Below are positions 1 through 8,085 of a stretch of 64,000 bases of DNA, in pieces. This stretch comes from Aeromonas eucrenophila. Its GTDB lineage: Bacteria > Pseudomonadota > Gammaproteobacteria > Enterobacterales > Aeromonadaceae. The number at the start of each line of letters is the position of its first letter. Position 1 is the stretch's first letter. A program made the position numbers and the translations under genes. The DNA lies in the NCBI RefSeq assembly GCF_000819865.1, contig NZ_CDDF01000005.1, positions 488,206 through 552,205 of the forward strand, in the 5' to 3' direction. Below the pieces are notes generated by a model. It had not been told where the DNA came from. It was given only the letters and a program-made list of their open reading frames with translations, and did not search any database.

Positions 1-19
1 GGTGCATAGGACTCTTCAT
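1..19 (-). CDS. Start of a gene downstream of phoP, probably the sensor kinase (partial)
   Basis: On the minus strand an ATG lies 19 bases from the window edge, just after the stop of the response regulator, and opens a frame reading MKSPMH. A histidine kinase gene normally follows a PhoP-type regulator in this arrangement. Only six codons are visible and no clear ribosome binding site precedes the ATG, so this rests on context alone. Confidence 0.3.
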
Positions 20-38
20 GGTGGTCACTGCGGCAGGA

Positions 39-713
39 TCAGCTGCACGAGAGATTGAAGATATAACCCTGGCGACGAATGGTAGAGATGGGTGATACCA
101 ATCCTTCCGGGTCCAGTTTTTTGCGCAGCCGGCTCACCATGACTTCGATAGTATTCGGATCCCCTTCGCCATCGCCGTAGAGCTGGTCCAGTAGTTGCTG
201 TTTGGAGACCACTTGACGGGCATTGCGCATCAGGTACTCCAGGATGAGGTATTCGAAGCTGGTGAGCACAGTGACTTCGCCCGCGATGGTGAGCTCTTTG
301 CGGGACAGATCGAGCTCGTAGTCACCCGCTTTTACTTTGGGTGAAATAAAGCCGGCACTGCGACGCACCAGGGCATTGAGGCGAGCAAGCAGCTCGTCTT
401 TCTGGAAGGGTTTGACCAGGTAATCATCGGCACCGGCCTCCAGGCCTTCTACCTTGTCCTGCCAGTTGCCACGTGCGGTCAGCACTATGATGGGGAAGGG
501 GATCTGCTGCTCTCTCAGCTGGCTGATGAGCTGCAGGCCGTCCATGTCCGGCAGGCCGAGATCGATGATGGCCACGTCGATGGGATAGTCGCGAGCATAG
601 TGCAGTGCGACCAAAGCACTGTCCGTGCTGTGGACCTGATTCTGGGCCTCGGTCAACAGCGTGGTGAGATGATGATTGAGCAGCTTGTCGTCTTCGACCA
701 AAAGAATTTTCAT
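39..713 (-). CDS. phoP: PhoP-like two-component response regulator (OmpR family)
   Basis: A 224-residue transcription factor with an N-terminal receiver domain (about 1-115) and a C-terminal winged helix (about 130-220). The acidic pocket is the VEDD motif near residues 6-9, the phosphoacceptor is Asp51 in IIDLGLPDMDG, and the conserved lysine is Lys101 in LVKPF. The blocks HHL, LGLPD, WQDKVE, GADDY and the C-terminal RLRKKL and GQGY-like GYIF resemble enterobacterial PhoP closely. PhoP with PhoQ senses low Mg2+ and cationic peptides and controls Mg2+ uptake and lipid A modification. The ATG at MKILLVEDD is chosen because receiver domains begin there; an in-frame ATG 11 codons upstream adds an unconserved leader. 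It points away from the O-antigen cluster. Another OmpR-family name such as QseB is possible but less likely. Confidence 0.78.
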   Translation of the reverse strand: MKILLVEDDKLLNHHLTTLLTEAQNQVHSTDSALVALHYARDYPIDVAIIDLGLPDMDGLQLISQLREQQIPFPIIVLTARGNWQDKVEGLEAGADDYLVKPFQKDELLARLNALVRRSAGFISPKVKAGDYELDLSRKELTIAGEVTVLTSFEYLILEYLMRNARQVVSKQQLLDQLYGDGEGDPNTIEVMVSRLRKKLDPEGLVSPISTIRRQGYIFNLSCS

Positions 714-1288
714 AAGATGCATGATGATGAGGGTCCAGGCTGTCAATTAGAGGGTGTATGGGGAGGAGAGTCAATGTGGATCCTACACAGAGCCCCCTGT
801 ATCGAGACTGAATCGCATATTCCTTATTTCCTGAGGGTTTCCTTGAGCAAGTGTGTACGGCCAATGCGTGTCCATTTGACGGATGCTCTAGGGGCTAATC
901 TGGTGCCGTAGGCCTCTGCTCCGTCCTCTTCGGAGGGCGATTACGACTAATATGATCGCACCGAAAGGTTGAACACCTGTTTAGAGGCTCATGATGACAA
1001 GCCACCATGTGTTCAGAAAACATTCTGAACACATAAAATCCTTATCTATAACCATATAAAAGGGAAAGGTTTTCTTTATACTCAGCTAACTTTACCCAAA
1101 AATGGTTGAGGAGTACCTCATATGATGAGTCCTTTAAGGGGCTCGTTTGAGGTGGTTTTTTTTCCATGTTTTGACTGTTCATTCTCGGGGGAAGCGAGAT
1201 AGAATCGGGCGCGAATCGGGTATAGGGCTTTAAATGCCCAAGATGTGAACAATGCATGCTCTTGGAATGCCCAGATGTGCAACGTGAT
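714..1288. other. Intergenic region between phoP and the O-antigen cluster
   Basis: About 575 bases with no convincing gene. A minus-strand open frame of 89 codons (1042-1311) has no recognisable domain and runs into the promoter region of the next operon, so I do not call it. The part from about 960 onward is more AT-rich than the phoP side, as is common before O-antigen operons. Confidence 0.5.
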
Positions 1289-1317
1289 TTGACGTTATTG
1301 TTACGCATCAATCAATA
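1289..1317 (+). promoter_or_regulatory. Candidate sigma70 promoter for the O-antigen operon
   Basis: TTGACG and TCAATA are separated by 17 bases, about 50 bases upstream of the JUMPStart element. The -35 box is good and the -10 is weak. A start near 1324 would place JUMPStart in the transcribed leader, which its mechanism requires. Confidence 0.4.
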
Positions 1318-1368
1318 CAAGAAGCTGGAGGATATGATGACCAACAGCGCGCACAATCAGGTTAAAAG

Positions 1369-1406
1369 CAGCATATTGGGGGCTGTAACTCAGGGGCGGT
1401 AGCCTG
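1369..1406 (+). promoter_or_regulatory. JUMPStart element with ops site (RfaH recruitment)
   Basis: The stretch matches the JUMPStart consensus along its length: a CAG...TTGGG block, then GGGCTGTAACTCAGG, then GGCGGTAG at 1395-1402, the ops core. In enterobacteria, RfaH loads onto RNA polymerase paused at ops and prevents Rho termination in long surface polysaccharide operons. It lies about 75 bases before the rmlB start, the expected place. The base after the core is C rather than G. Confidence 0.88.
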
Positions 1407-1481
1407 CATTTTTGCCATGTTCGGGGTTATCTGATTATCTCCCTTATTCAATTATCTTCATTTGCTAGAGTACCTATCTAT

Positions 1482-2567
1482 ATGAAAATCCTTGTGACTG
1501 GTGGTGCGGGCTTTATCGGCTCTTCCGTTGTTCGCCATATCATCCGTGATACCCAAGACTCCGTCATCAATCTCGACAAGCTGACCTATGCGGGCAACTT
1601 GGAGTCCTTGGCAGAAGTATCGAGCAGCGAGCGCTATGCCTTCGAGCAGGTGGATATCTGCAATCGCGTCGAGCTAGACCGCGTGTTTGCAACGCATCAA
1701 CCGGATGCCGTGATGCATCTGGCAGCCGAGAGTCACGTCGATCGCTCCATTACTGGGCCCTCAGATTTCATCGAAACCAATATCGTCGGCACTTACGTGC
1801 TGCTCGAAGCGGCCCGGGCCTATTGGAACGGTCTAGATGACACGCGCAAGAGTGCTTTTCGTTTCCACCATATCTCCACCGACGAGGTATATGGCGACCT
1901 GCCTCACCCGGATGAGGTGAATGCGGGTGAGGCTCTGCCCCTCTTTACCGAGGCCACGCCGTACGCACCCAGCAGCCCTTACTCTGCTTCCAAGGCATCG
2001 AGTGATCACCTGGTGCGAGCCTGGCGCCGGACTTACGGTTTGCCGACAGTGGTCACCAACTGCTCCAACAACTACGGCCCCTATCACTTCCCCGAGAAGC
2101 TGATCCCGCTGGTGATCTTGAATGCCCTTGATGGCAAGCCCCTGCCCATTTACGGCAAGGGTGACCAGATCCGTGACTGGCTCTATGTGGAAGACCATGC
2201 CCGCGCACTCTACACAGTAGTGACCACTGGTATGGTCGGTGAGACCTATAACATCGGTGGCCACAATGAGAAGCAGAACCTGGAGGTGGTGCACACCATT
2301 TGCGATCTGCTCGATGAGCTGGTACCCAAGGCAAGCTCCTACCGCGATCAACTCACTTATGTGACCGATCGCCCCGGCCACGATCGCCGTTATGCCATCG
2401 ATGCCAGCAAAATGAGCCGCGAACTGAGCTGGCAGCCGCAAGAGACCTTCGAGTCAGGCATTCGCAAGACGGTGCTGTGGTATCTGGAAAACACGCAGTG
2501 GGTCAACAACGTCAAGAGTGGGGCCTATCAATCCTGGATTGCGCAGAATTACGGGGAGCGTGCCTGA
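1482..2567 (+). CDS. rmlB: dTDP-glucose 4,6-dehydratase
   Basis: First dedicated step from dTDP-glucose: NAD-dependent dehydration to dTDP-4-keto-6-deoxyglucose, the shared precursor of dTDP-L-rhamnose and of the 3-amino sugar made by the fdt genes downstream. The 361-residue length is typical. An extended SDR Rossmann motif GGAGFIG sits at residues 7-13, followed by STDEVYG and the catalytic YSASKAS near residue 167. The ATG is the first in the frame and matches the family N terminus MKILVTGG. It is the first gene after JUMPStart, and its TGA stop overlaps the ATG of rmlD by one base (TGATG), so translation is probably coupled. Confidence 0.96.
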   Translation: MKILVTGGAGFIGSSVVRHIIRDTQDSVINLDKLTYAGNLESLAEVSSSERYAFEQVDICNRVELDRVFATHQPDAVMHLAAESHVDRSITGPSDFIETNIVGTYVLLEAARAYWNGLDDTRKSAFRFHHISTDEVYGDLPHPDEVNAGEALPLFTEATPYAPSSPYSASKASSDHLVRAWRRTYGLPTVVTNCSNNYGPYHFPEKLIPLVILNALDGKPLPIYGKGDQIRDWLYVEDHARALYTVVTTGMVGETYNIGGHNEKQNLEVVHTICDLLDELVPKASSYRDQLTYVTDRPGHDRRYAIDASKMSRELSWQPQETFESGIRKTVLWYLENTQWVNNVKSGAYQSWIAQNYGERA

Positions 2568-3454
2568 TGCATATTTTGTTGTTTGGTAAGAATGGTCAGG
2601 TTGGCTGGGAGCTGCAGCGCGCATTGGCCCCGCTGGGCCGCATTACCGCAGTGGATTTCGATTCCACTGACTATTGCGGTGATTTCAGCAACCCTGCCGG
2701 GGTGGCCGAGACGGTCCGCCTGCTCAAGCCGGATGTGATTGTCAATGCCGCGGCCCACACCGCCGTTGACAAGGCCGAGAGTGAGCGCGAGTTTGCCGAG
2801 CTACTCAATGCCACCAGTGTGGCCGCGATTGCAAAAGAGGCCGAAACACTCGGTGCCTGGCTGGTACACTACTCCACCGATTATGTGTTCGATGGCAGTG
2901 GCGAGCGGCCTTGGGTTGAAACAGACCCGACGGCGCCGCTGAACGTCTATGGGGAGACCAAGCTGGCAGGCGAGCAGGCCGCTACGCTGTGTTCCCGCCA
3001 CCTTATCTTCCGGACCAGCTGGGTGTATGCCGCCCGTGGTGCCAACTTTGCCAAGACCATGCTGCGTTTTGGCAAGGAGCGCAGCGAGATGTCGGTCATC
3101 AATGACCAGTTTGGTGCGCCGACGGGGGCCGAGTTACTGGCCGACTGCACCGCTCACGCGATCCGTATTGCACAGGATAAACCGGAGGTAGCGGGCCTTT
3201 ATCACCTGATCGCCTCCGGTACCACCACCTGGTTTGACTATGCCAAGCTGGTCTTTGCCACAGCGAAAGACGCCGGTGTTGAATTGGCCGTGACTCAAGT
3301 CAATGCCGTATCGACCAGCGCGTTTCCGACCCCCGCCAGGCGCCCTCATAACTCACGGCTCGATACCAGCAAATTCCAGCGCACCTTCGAGCTGGTACTG
3401 CCGGACTGGACAGTGGGTGTGGAGCGCATGCTGACCGAGATCCTCGGCAAATAA
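2567..3454 (+). CDS. rmlD: dTDP-4-dehydrorhamnose reductase
   Basis: Last step of dTDP-L-rhamnose synthesis, an NAD(P)H reduction of the 4-keto group. The protein has 295 residues starting [16 protein letters not shown], with the dinucleotide-binding GKNGQVG loop, HYSTDYVFDG, and the YGETKLAGE motif holding the catalytic Tyr and Lys. The ATG overlapping the rmlB stop is chosen over an upstream start inside rmlB because family members begin with this beta strand. The GC-rich composition matches rmlB and rmlA. The B-D-A-C order is the common one in gammaproteobacterial O-antigen loci. Confidence 0.95.
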   Translation: MHILLFGKNGQVGWELQRALAPLGRITAVDFDSTDYCGDFSNPAGVAETVRLLKPDVIVNAAAHTAVDKAESEREFAELLNATSVAAIAKEAETLGAWLVHYSTDYVFDGSGERPWVETDPTAPLNVYGETKLAGEQAATLCSRHLIFRTSWVYAARGANFAKTMLRFGKERSEMSVINDQFGAPTGAELLADCTAHAIRIAQDKPEVAGLYHLIASGTTTWFDYAKLVFATAKDAGVELAVTQVNAVSTSAFPTPARRPHNSRLDTSKFQRTFELVLPDWTVGVERMLTEILGK

Positions 3455-3536
3455 TAAAATGACAAGCGGTGCGGGGATGTTATGCCTCTCGCCGACAGGG
3501 ATAAACGCAAAAGGAGTGGTGTTAAGTTCACTCTTT

Positions 3537-3564
3537 TTGATGACTTACATAATTCAAATATAAG
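3537..3564 (+). promoter_or_regulatory. Candidate internal promoter before rmlA
   Basis: The 122-base gap between rmlD and rmlA contains TTGATG and TATAAG separated by 16 bases, 12 bases before the rmlA ATG. It would give a very short leader. No other function is evident in the gap. Confidence 0.3.
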
Positions 3565-3576
3565 AAATCAAGTACG

Positions 3577-4455
3577 ATGACTAAACGTAAAGGTATTATT
3601 CTGGCCGGTGGGTCTGGCACCCGTCTCTATCCTGTGACCATGGCCGTCAGCAAGCAGTTACTGCCTATTTATGATAAGCCGATGATCTATTACCCGCTGA
3701 GCACCCTGATGCTGGCGGGGATCCGCGACATCCTCATCATCAGCACACCACAAGACACCCCCCGTTTCGAGCAACTGCTGGGAGATGGCAGCCAATGGGG
3801 ACTGAACCTGCAATACAAGGTACAGCCGAGCCCGGATGGATTGGCACAGGCCTTTATTCTGGGCGAAGAGTTTATTGGTAGTGATGACTGCGCGCTGGTG
3901 CTGGGTGACAACATCTTCTACGGCCACGACTTGCAGAAACAGCTGGAAGGAGCGGCGGCTAAATCCAGTGGTGCCACCGTGTTTGCCTATCACGTGCATG
4001 ATCCCGAGCGCTACGGTGTGGTGGAGTTTGATGGCAAAGGGACGGCGATTTCATTGGAAGAGAAACCACTGGAGCCCAAGAGCAACTATGCGGTAACGGG
4101 GCTCTACTTTTATGACAACAGTGTGGTCGAGATTGCCAAGAGTCTGAAGCCATCCCCGCGTGGGGAGCTGGAGATCACCGACGTCAACCGCATCTACCTT
4201 GAGCAAGGCAATCTGTCGGTGGCCATGATGGGTCGCGGATATGCTTGGCTGGATACCGGCACCCACGAGAGCCTGATTGAGGCGAGCAACTTCATTCAGA
4301 CCATCGAAACCCGCCAGGGGTTGAAAGTAGCTTGCCCGGAAGAAATCGCTTATCGTCAAAAATTTATTGATGTAGACCAAGTCCGCCAACTAGCCGCACC
4401 GTTAGCAAAAAATGCGTATGGCCAATATTTGTTAAAAATGGTTGCCAAAGCCTGA
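3577..4455 (+). CDS. rmlA: Glucose-1-phosphate thymidylyltransferase
   Basis: Makes dTDP-glucose from dTTP and glucose 1-phosphate, the entry point of the rhamnose pathway. It has 292 residues, the usual length. The nucleotidyltransferase signature GGSGTRLYP is at residues 11-19, followed by [17 protein letters not shown], the metal-binding [10 protein letters not shown] and the EEKP motif. The ATG follows AAGTACG with only a weak ribosome binding site. It is the last GC-rich gene before the AT-rich cassette. Confidence 0.96.
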   Translation: MTKRKGIILAGGSGTRLYPVTMAVSKQLLPIYDKPMIYYPLSTLMLAGIRDILIISTPQDTPRFEQLLGDGSQWGLNLQYKVQPSPDGLAQAFILGEEFIGSDDCALVLGDNIFYGHDLQKQLEGAAAKSSGATVFAYHVHDPERYGVVEFDGKGTAISLEEKPLEPKSNYAVTGLYFYDNSVVEIAKSLKPSPRGELEITDVNRIYLEQGNLSVAMMGRGYAWLDTGTHESLIEASNFIQTIETRQGLKVACPEEIAYRQKFIDVDQVRQLAAPLAKNAYGQYLLKMVAKA

Positions 4456-4463
4456 CTTGATAA

Positions 4464-4487
4464 TGAGGGGGAGATTAGTACCCCTCA
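4464..4487 (+). terminator. Hairpin between rmlA and rmlC
   Basis: TGAGGGG and CCCCTCA form a seven-pair stem with a ten-base loop, followed by an A/T-rich but not T-rich tail. It could be a weak terminator or attenuator; JUMPStart antitermination would allow read-through. It marks the boundary between GC-rich and AT-rich DNA. Confidence 0.4.
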
Positions 4488-4517
4488 CATTAAATAAATT
4501 CGATTTGGATATGAGAA

Positions 4518-5060
4518 ATGAATGTAATTAAGACTTCGATACCCGATGTGCTCATTTTTGAACCAAAGATATTTGGTGATGAACGTGGATTTTTCTTTGA
4601 AAGCTTTAACCACCAGCAATTTGAAGCGGCGATTGGTCATCAAGTGACATTTGTGCAAGATAACCATTCCAAGTCATCTAAAGGCGTGTTACGCGGCCTG
4701 CATTATCAATTACCCCCCCATGCTCAAGGCAAGCTGGTACGTTGTATTGTGGGTGAAGTATTTGATGTAGTCGTTGATATCCGTAAGAAATCACCCAGCT
4801 TTGGTCAATGGGTGGGGGTTAACCTGTCAGCTGAGAACAAACGTCAATTGTGGATTCCAGAAGGATTTGCACACGGCTTTCTGACATTGAGTGAAAGTGC
4901 CGAGTTTTTGTATAAGACAACGGATTATTATAATGTAAGTAGTGAGCGCGCTATATCATTCTGTGATATGGAATTAAATATAGACTGGCCATGCGATAAA
5001 ATACTGTTATCTAATAAAGATAGATTGGCAATTAAGTTAAGTGAAGCAGATGTGTTTTAA
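4518..5060 (+). CDS. rmlC: dTDP-4-dehydrorhamnose 3,5-epimerase
   Basis: Epimerises C3 and C5 of dTDP-4-keto-6-deoxyglucose before reduction by RmlD. It has 180 residues with the cupin fold. The catalytic histidine is His62 in VLRGLHYQ, followed by GKLVRCI and FGQWVGVNLS and the conserved WIPEGFAHGF. Codon use is noticeably more AT-rich than in rmlB, rmlD and rmlA, so the composition boundary of the cassette falls between rmlA and this gene. The next gene starts nine bases after its stop. Confidence 0.95.
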   Translation: MNVIKTSIPDVLIFEPKIFGDERGFFFESFNHQQFEAAIGHQVTFVQDNHSKSSKGVLRGLHYQLPPHAQGKLVRCIVGEVFDVVVDIRKKSPSFGQWVGVNLSAENKRQLWIPEGFAHGFLTLSESAEFLYKTTDYYNVSSERAISFCDMELNIDWPCDKILLSNKDRLAIKLSEADVF

Positions 5061-5069
5061 GGAGTAATA

Positions 5070-5468
5070 ATGCTGATTAATCTGATGGATTTCAATACAT
5101 GTGGCGATGATAGAGGACATCTAGTCGCTATAGAAGGAAATCGTAATGTACCATTCGAAATAAAACGTGCTTACTATTTGTTCGATACTAAATTTGGCGT
5201 AGCTAGAGGATTTCACGCTCATAAAACATTGAAGCAAGTGGCTATATGTGTAACTGGATCATGTCGTTTTGTTATGGATGATGGAGAGAGTAAAGAAAGT
5301 ATTGTGCTGAACTCACCATCCAAAGGATTATTAATTGATACAATGCAGTGGCATGAAATGTATGATTTCACGGAGGACTGTGTTTTACTTGTACTAGCGA
5401 GTGATTTATATTGCGAAACCGACTATATCAGAGACTACAATTATTTTTTACAACTAGCAGGAAAATAA
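5070..5468 (+). CDS. fdtA: dTDP-4-oxo-6-deoxyglucose 3,4-oxoisomerase (FdtA/QdtA type)
   Basis: A small cupin of 132 residues of the WxcM C-terminal family. It moves the keto group of dTDP-4-keto-6-deoxyglucose from C4 to C3, so that the transaminase downstream can place an amino group at C3. The key motif ARGFHAHK holds the metal-free catalytic His49 and His51, and the LFDT and WHEMYDF segments are typical. FdtA and QdtA differ in the stereochemistry left at C4 (galacto or gluco) and I cannot separate them by eye, so the sugar may be Fuc3NAc or Qui3NAc. The gene sits between rmlC and fdtC and shares their AT-rich codon use. A GGAG precedes the ATG. Confidence 0.85.
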   Translation: MLINLMDFNTCGDDRGHLVAIEGNRNVPFEIKRAYYLFDTKFGVARGFHAHKTLKQVAICVTGSCRFVMDDGESKESIVLNSPSKGLLIDTMQWHEMYDFTEDCVLLVLASDLYCETDYIRDYNYFLQLAGK

Positions 5469-5471
5469 GTT

Positions 5472-5933
5472 ATGTTCATTCACCCTCAAAGTGATGTTCA
5501 GTCTATTAATATAGGTGAAGGAACTCGAGTATGGCAGTACAGTGTTATATTTGAAAATGCAGTTATAGGGCAGGATTGTAATATATGTGCACATACATTA
5601 ATAGAAAATGATGTTGTTATTGGTGATCGAGTTACTGTAAAGTCTGGAGTATATATATGGAATGGAATTACAATCGAAAATGATGTTTTTATTGGCCCCT
5701 GTGTTACGTTTACTAATGACAAAAACCCTCGTTCCAAAAATTATCCAGATGTTTTTCTAAAAATACTAATAAAGAATAATGCATCTGTTGGGGCAAATGC
5801 AACATTATTACCTGGTATAACGATCGGGAAATATGCCATGGTTGGTGCTGGAGCTGTTGTAACTAAAGATGTACCTGACTATGCAGTGGTTATTGGCAAT
5901 CCAGCAAAAATAACTCGTTATATAGAGATATAA
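5472..5933 (+). CDS. fdtC: dTDP-3-amino-3,6-dideoxyhexose N-acetyltransferase (hexapeptide repeat)
   Basis: The 153-residue protein is built of hexapeptide repeats ([42 protein letters not shown]), the left-handed beta-helix fold, ending in VVIGNPAKI. It probably acetylates the 3-amino group from acetyl-CoA, the last step to dTDP-Fuc3NAc or dTDP-Qui3NAc. Assignment rests on its place between the oxoisomerase and the transaminase, the usual fdtA-fdtC-fdtB set. It starts four bases after fdtA. Confidence 0.82.
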   Translation: MFIHPQSDVQSINIGEGTRVWQYSVIFENAVIGQDCNICAHTLIENDVVIGDRVTVKSGVYIWNGITIENDVFIGPCVTFTNDKNPRSKNYPDVFLKILIKNNASVGANATLLPGITIGKYAMVGAGAVVTKDVPDYAVVIGNPAKITRYIEI

Positions 5934-5935
5934 AA

Positions 5936-7036
5936 ATGATTAACTTTCTCGATCTAAAAGCTATTAATAATCAATACCAACAAGAACTTAAAGAGGCTTG
6001 CGCCAAAGTTATTGACTCCGGTTGGTATATTATGGGAAGTGAGCTTGAAACATTTGAAAATGAATTCGCTTCTTATTGTGGAACCAAATATGCCATCGGT
6101 GTTGCGAATGGGCTAGATGCTCTAGCTTTGGTGCTGAGAGCATGGAAAGAGCTCGGTAAACTTAAATCTGGCGACGAGATTATTGTTCCTGCTAATACTT
6201 ATATAGCCTCTATTCTTGCAATAACTGAAAATGATCTAACTCCTGTTTTAGTTGAACCAAATCCAAAGACATATAACCTGTGCCCAGATAATGTGCGCAA
6301 TGCTATTAGTAGTAAAACAAAAGCTATTTTGCCTGTACATTTATATGGTCTAATTTCTCCAATGCCTGAGCTTTTAAAAATAGCACGAGAATTTGATCTT
6401 CTTATTTTAGAGGATTGTGCGCAGGCGCATGGTGCATGTATTGATGGACGAAGGGCCGGCTGTTGGGGAGATGCTGCTGGATTTAGTTTTTATCCAGGAA
6501 AAAACTTAGGTGCATTAGGTGATGCTGGAGCGATAACTACAAATGATGATACGCTAGCTAAAGTACTAAAAGCACTTCGAAATTATGGATCTGAAATAAA
6601 ATATCATAATATTTATCAAGGTATTAATTCTAGGTTAGATGAAATTCAAGCTGCAATGCTTAGAGTAAAATTAAGATATTTGGATGAAGAGACATTAATA
6701 CGGAAAGAGATCGCCAAAAGATATATTAATGAGATAGTGAATCCATTAATTAAATTACCAACATGGGAGAAAGATGAGCATCACGTTTTTCATATTTTTG
6801 TAATTCAATGTAAGGAACGTGATAAATTACAAAGCTATCTAACAGAGTTACATATACAGACGATAATTCATTACCCTATACCACCGCATAAACAAAAAGC
6901 ATATATTCATTTAAATGAAAACAGTTTACCATTAACAGAGGAAATACATCAGCAAGTGATTAGCATTCCAATTAGTCCCGTCATGAATTATGAACAAGTT
7001 AGCTTTGTAATAGATAAATTGAATATGTATTCGTAG
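5936..7036 (+). CDS. fdtB: dTDP-3-keto-6-deoxyhexose transaminase (DegT/DnrJ/EryC1 family)
   Basis: A PLP-dependent sugar aminotransferase of 366 residues. Asp160 in [10 protein letters not shown] contacts the cofactor nitrogen and Lys189 in [12 protein letters not shown] is the Schiff-base lysine. It should transfer an amino group from glutamate to C3 of the keto sugar made by the oxoisomerase. It starts two bases after fdtC. Its stop is followed by nearly 500 bases without a clear gene, so the sugar-pathway block ends here. Confidence 0.9.
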   Translation: MINFLDLKAINNQYQQELKEACAKVIDSGWYIMGSELETFENEFASYCGTKYAIGVANGLDALALVLRAWKELGKLKSGDEIIVPANTYIASILAITENDLTPVLVEPNPKTYNLCPDNVRNAISSKTKAILPVHLYGLISPMPELLKIAREFDLLILEDCAQAHGACIDGRRAGCWGDAAGFSFYPGKNLGALGDAGAITTNDDTLAKVLKALRNYGSEIKYHNIYQGINSRLDEIQAAMLRVKLRYLDEETLIRKEIAKRYINEIVNPLIKLPTWEKDEHHVFHIFVIQCKERDKLQSYLTELHIQTIIHYPIPPHKQKAYIHLNENSLPLTEEIHQQVISIPISPVMNYEQVSFVIDKLNMYS

Positions 7037-7477
7037 GTTTATAAATATCTGTTCACTTACGGGAAAGCAATGTGGTAAGGATGTATTTATATTTGATAGT
7101 AATTTTATCATTTTGGTGATAAGAAAAGTTGGAGTAAACTTGTGATTTCTTAAAAGATATGGCTGTTTACGTTCTCGCAATGTACCAAACTAGATTTATA
7201 CTTATAAAGAAATCGAATCTTCTTATTTTAGCTAGCTTATTTAGCGCTATCTATCTCGCCGATGCCTCACCAACTAGCAAGTACTAGATTTGATGATAGC
7301 TGACAACGAGTTCAGAAACTAGCACAGCCACCAAATGATCAGCAGCAAATGTACTATTGTCTACGTTCAACTCAGTATGAATACCGAGTTATGAAAAAGG
7401 AACCTACTTTAACGATAAATTTTTTATTCCAATAATAAGTGTGTGTTTATATTATAAGTTTAGTTTGTGTGATTATA
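7037..7477. other. Long gap inside the O-antigen cluster
   Basis: No convincing gene. Short frames are broken by stops on both strands. The stretch from about 7240 to 7400 has somewhat more even base composition than the surrounding DNA, which could be the eroded remains of a gene or insertion element. I could not identify a family. It leads into the homopolymer tract before the next gene. Confidence 0.4.
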
Positions 7478-7496
7478 TTTTTTTTTGGGGGGGGGG
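7478..7496 (+). repeat. T9-G10 homopolymer tract at the acyltransferase start
   Basis: Nine T then ten G immediately precede AGGA and the ATG of the acyltransferase. The G run is also the only purine-rich ribosome binding sequence. An in-frame GTG at 7441 lies upstream with no stop between, so initiation there would read through the tract and slippage would shift the frame. If the ATG at 7501 is used, slippage would only change ribosome binding. Confidence 0.85.
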
Positions 7497-7500
7497 AGGA

Positions 7501-8085
7501 ATGCGCTTAGAAATAATTAATAATGTTCTCAGAAAAATAATTGGAAGGTCTTATCAAAAATATAGAATATATTTCTATTCTATGTTATCAGAACACAAAA
7601 CAAAATCAGTTGTAAATCAACCATTACTCATCTTGGGTAAAGGAATTATTGACATTCATCATAGTGTTATTTTAGGTGTTGAGAATTCTCCAGGTTTTTA
7701 TAGTAACTATAGTTATATAGAATCAAGACACACTGAGAGTAGTATAAGAATTGGTGAAGGTACAATTATAAATAATGATCTGAAAATAATTTCAGATTGT
7801 AAAAATATATTAATAGGAAAAAGCTGTCTAATAGGTAGTAACTTTCAAGTTTTAAATTCCAATTTTCATGATTTAAATCCTAACAATAGATTTAATACTG
7901 TTACGGTCCTGCAGGACAATGTTGAAATAGGTAATAATGTTTTTATTGGTAATAATGTCACAGTGCTCAAAGGTGTATCTATAGGTTGCAATTCGATTAT
8001 TGCAAATGGCAGTGTTGTGGTGAAATCAATTCCAGTAAATAGTGTTGCTGGGGGCAATCCTGCGAAGATAATTGGGTGTTTATGA
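7501..8085 (+). CDS. Left-handed beta-helix O-acyltransferase (probable O-antigen acetyltransferase)
   Basis: The 194-residue protein has an N-terminal basic and aromatic segment (1-45) and hexapeptide repeats from about 60 (IRIGEGTII, ILIGKSCLI, VEIGNNVFI, VSIGCNSII), ending in VAGGNPAKI, as in WbbJ/WcaF-type acetyltransferases. It probably adds an O-acetyl group to a sugar of the repeat unit; donor and acceptor are not visible. The ATG is chosen because it directly follows GGAGGA, although the spacing is unusually tight. Its TGA overlaps the ATG of wzx (ATGA). The homopolymer run upstream makes it a candidate for variable expression. Confidence 0.75.
   Translation: MRLEIINNVLRKIIGRSYQKYRIYFYSMLSEHKTKSVVNQPLLILGKGIIDIHHSVILGVENSPGFYSNYSYIESRHTESSIRIGEGTIINNDLKIISDCKNILIGKSCLIGSNFQVLNSNFHDLNPNNRFNTVTVLQDNVEIGNNVFIGNNVTVLKGVSIGCNSIIANGSVVVKSIPVNSVAGGNPAKIIGCL

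Noticed and set aside
1042-1311. Minus-strand frame of 89 codons before the O-antigen operon
   Set aside because: No ribosome binding site, no recognisable domain, overlaps the probable promoter, and composition is that of non-coding DNA.
7478-7496. The poly-T/poly-G run as a sequencing artefact
   Set aside because: Cannot be excluded from sequence alone, but the gene after it is intact from its ATG and needs no correction, so I kept it as a real tract.
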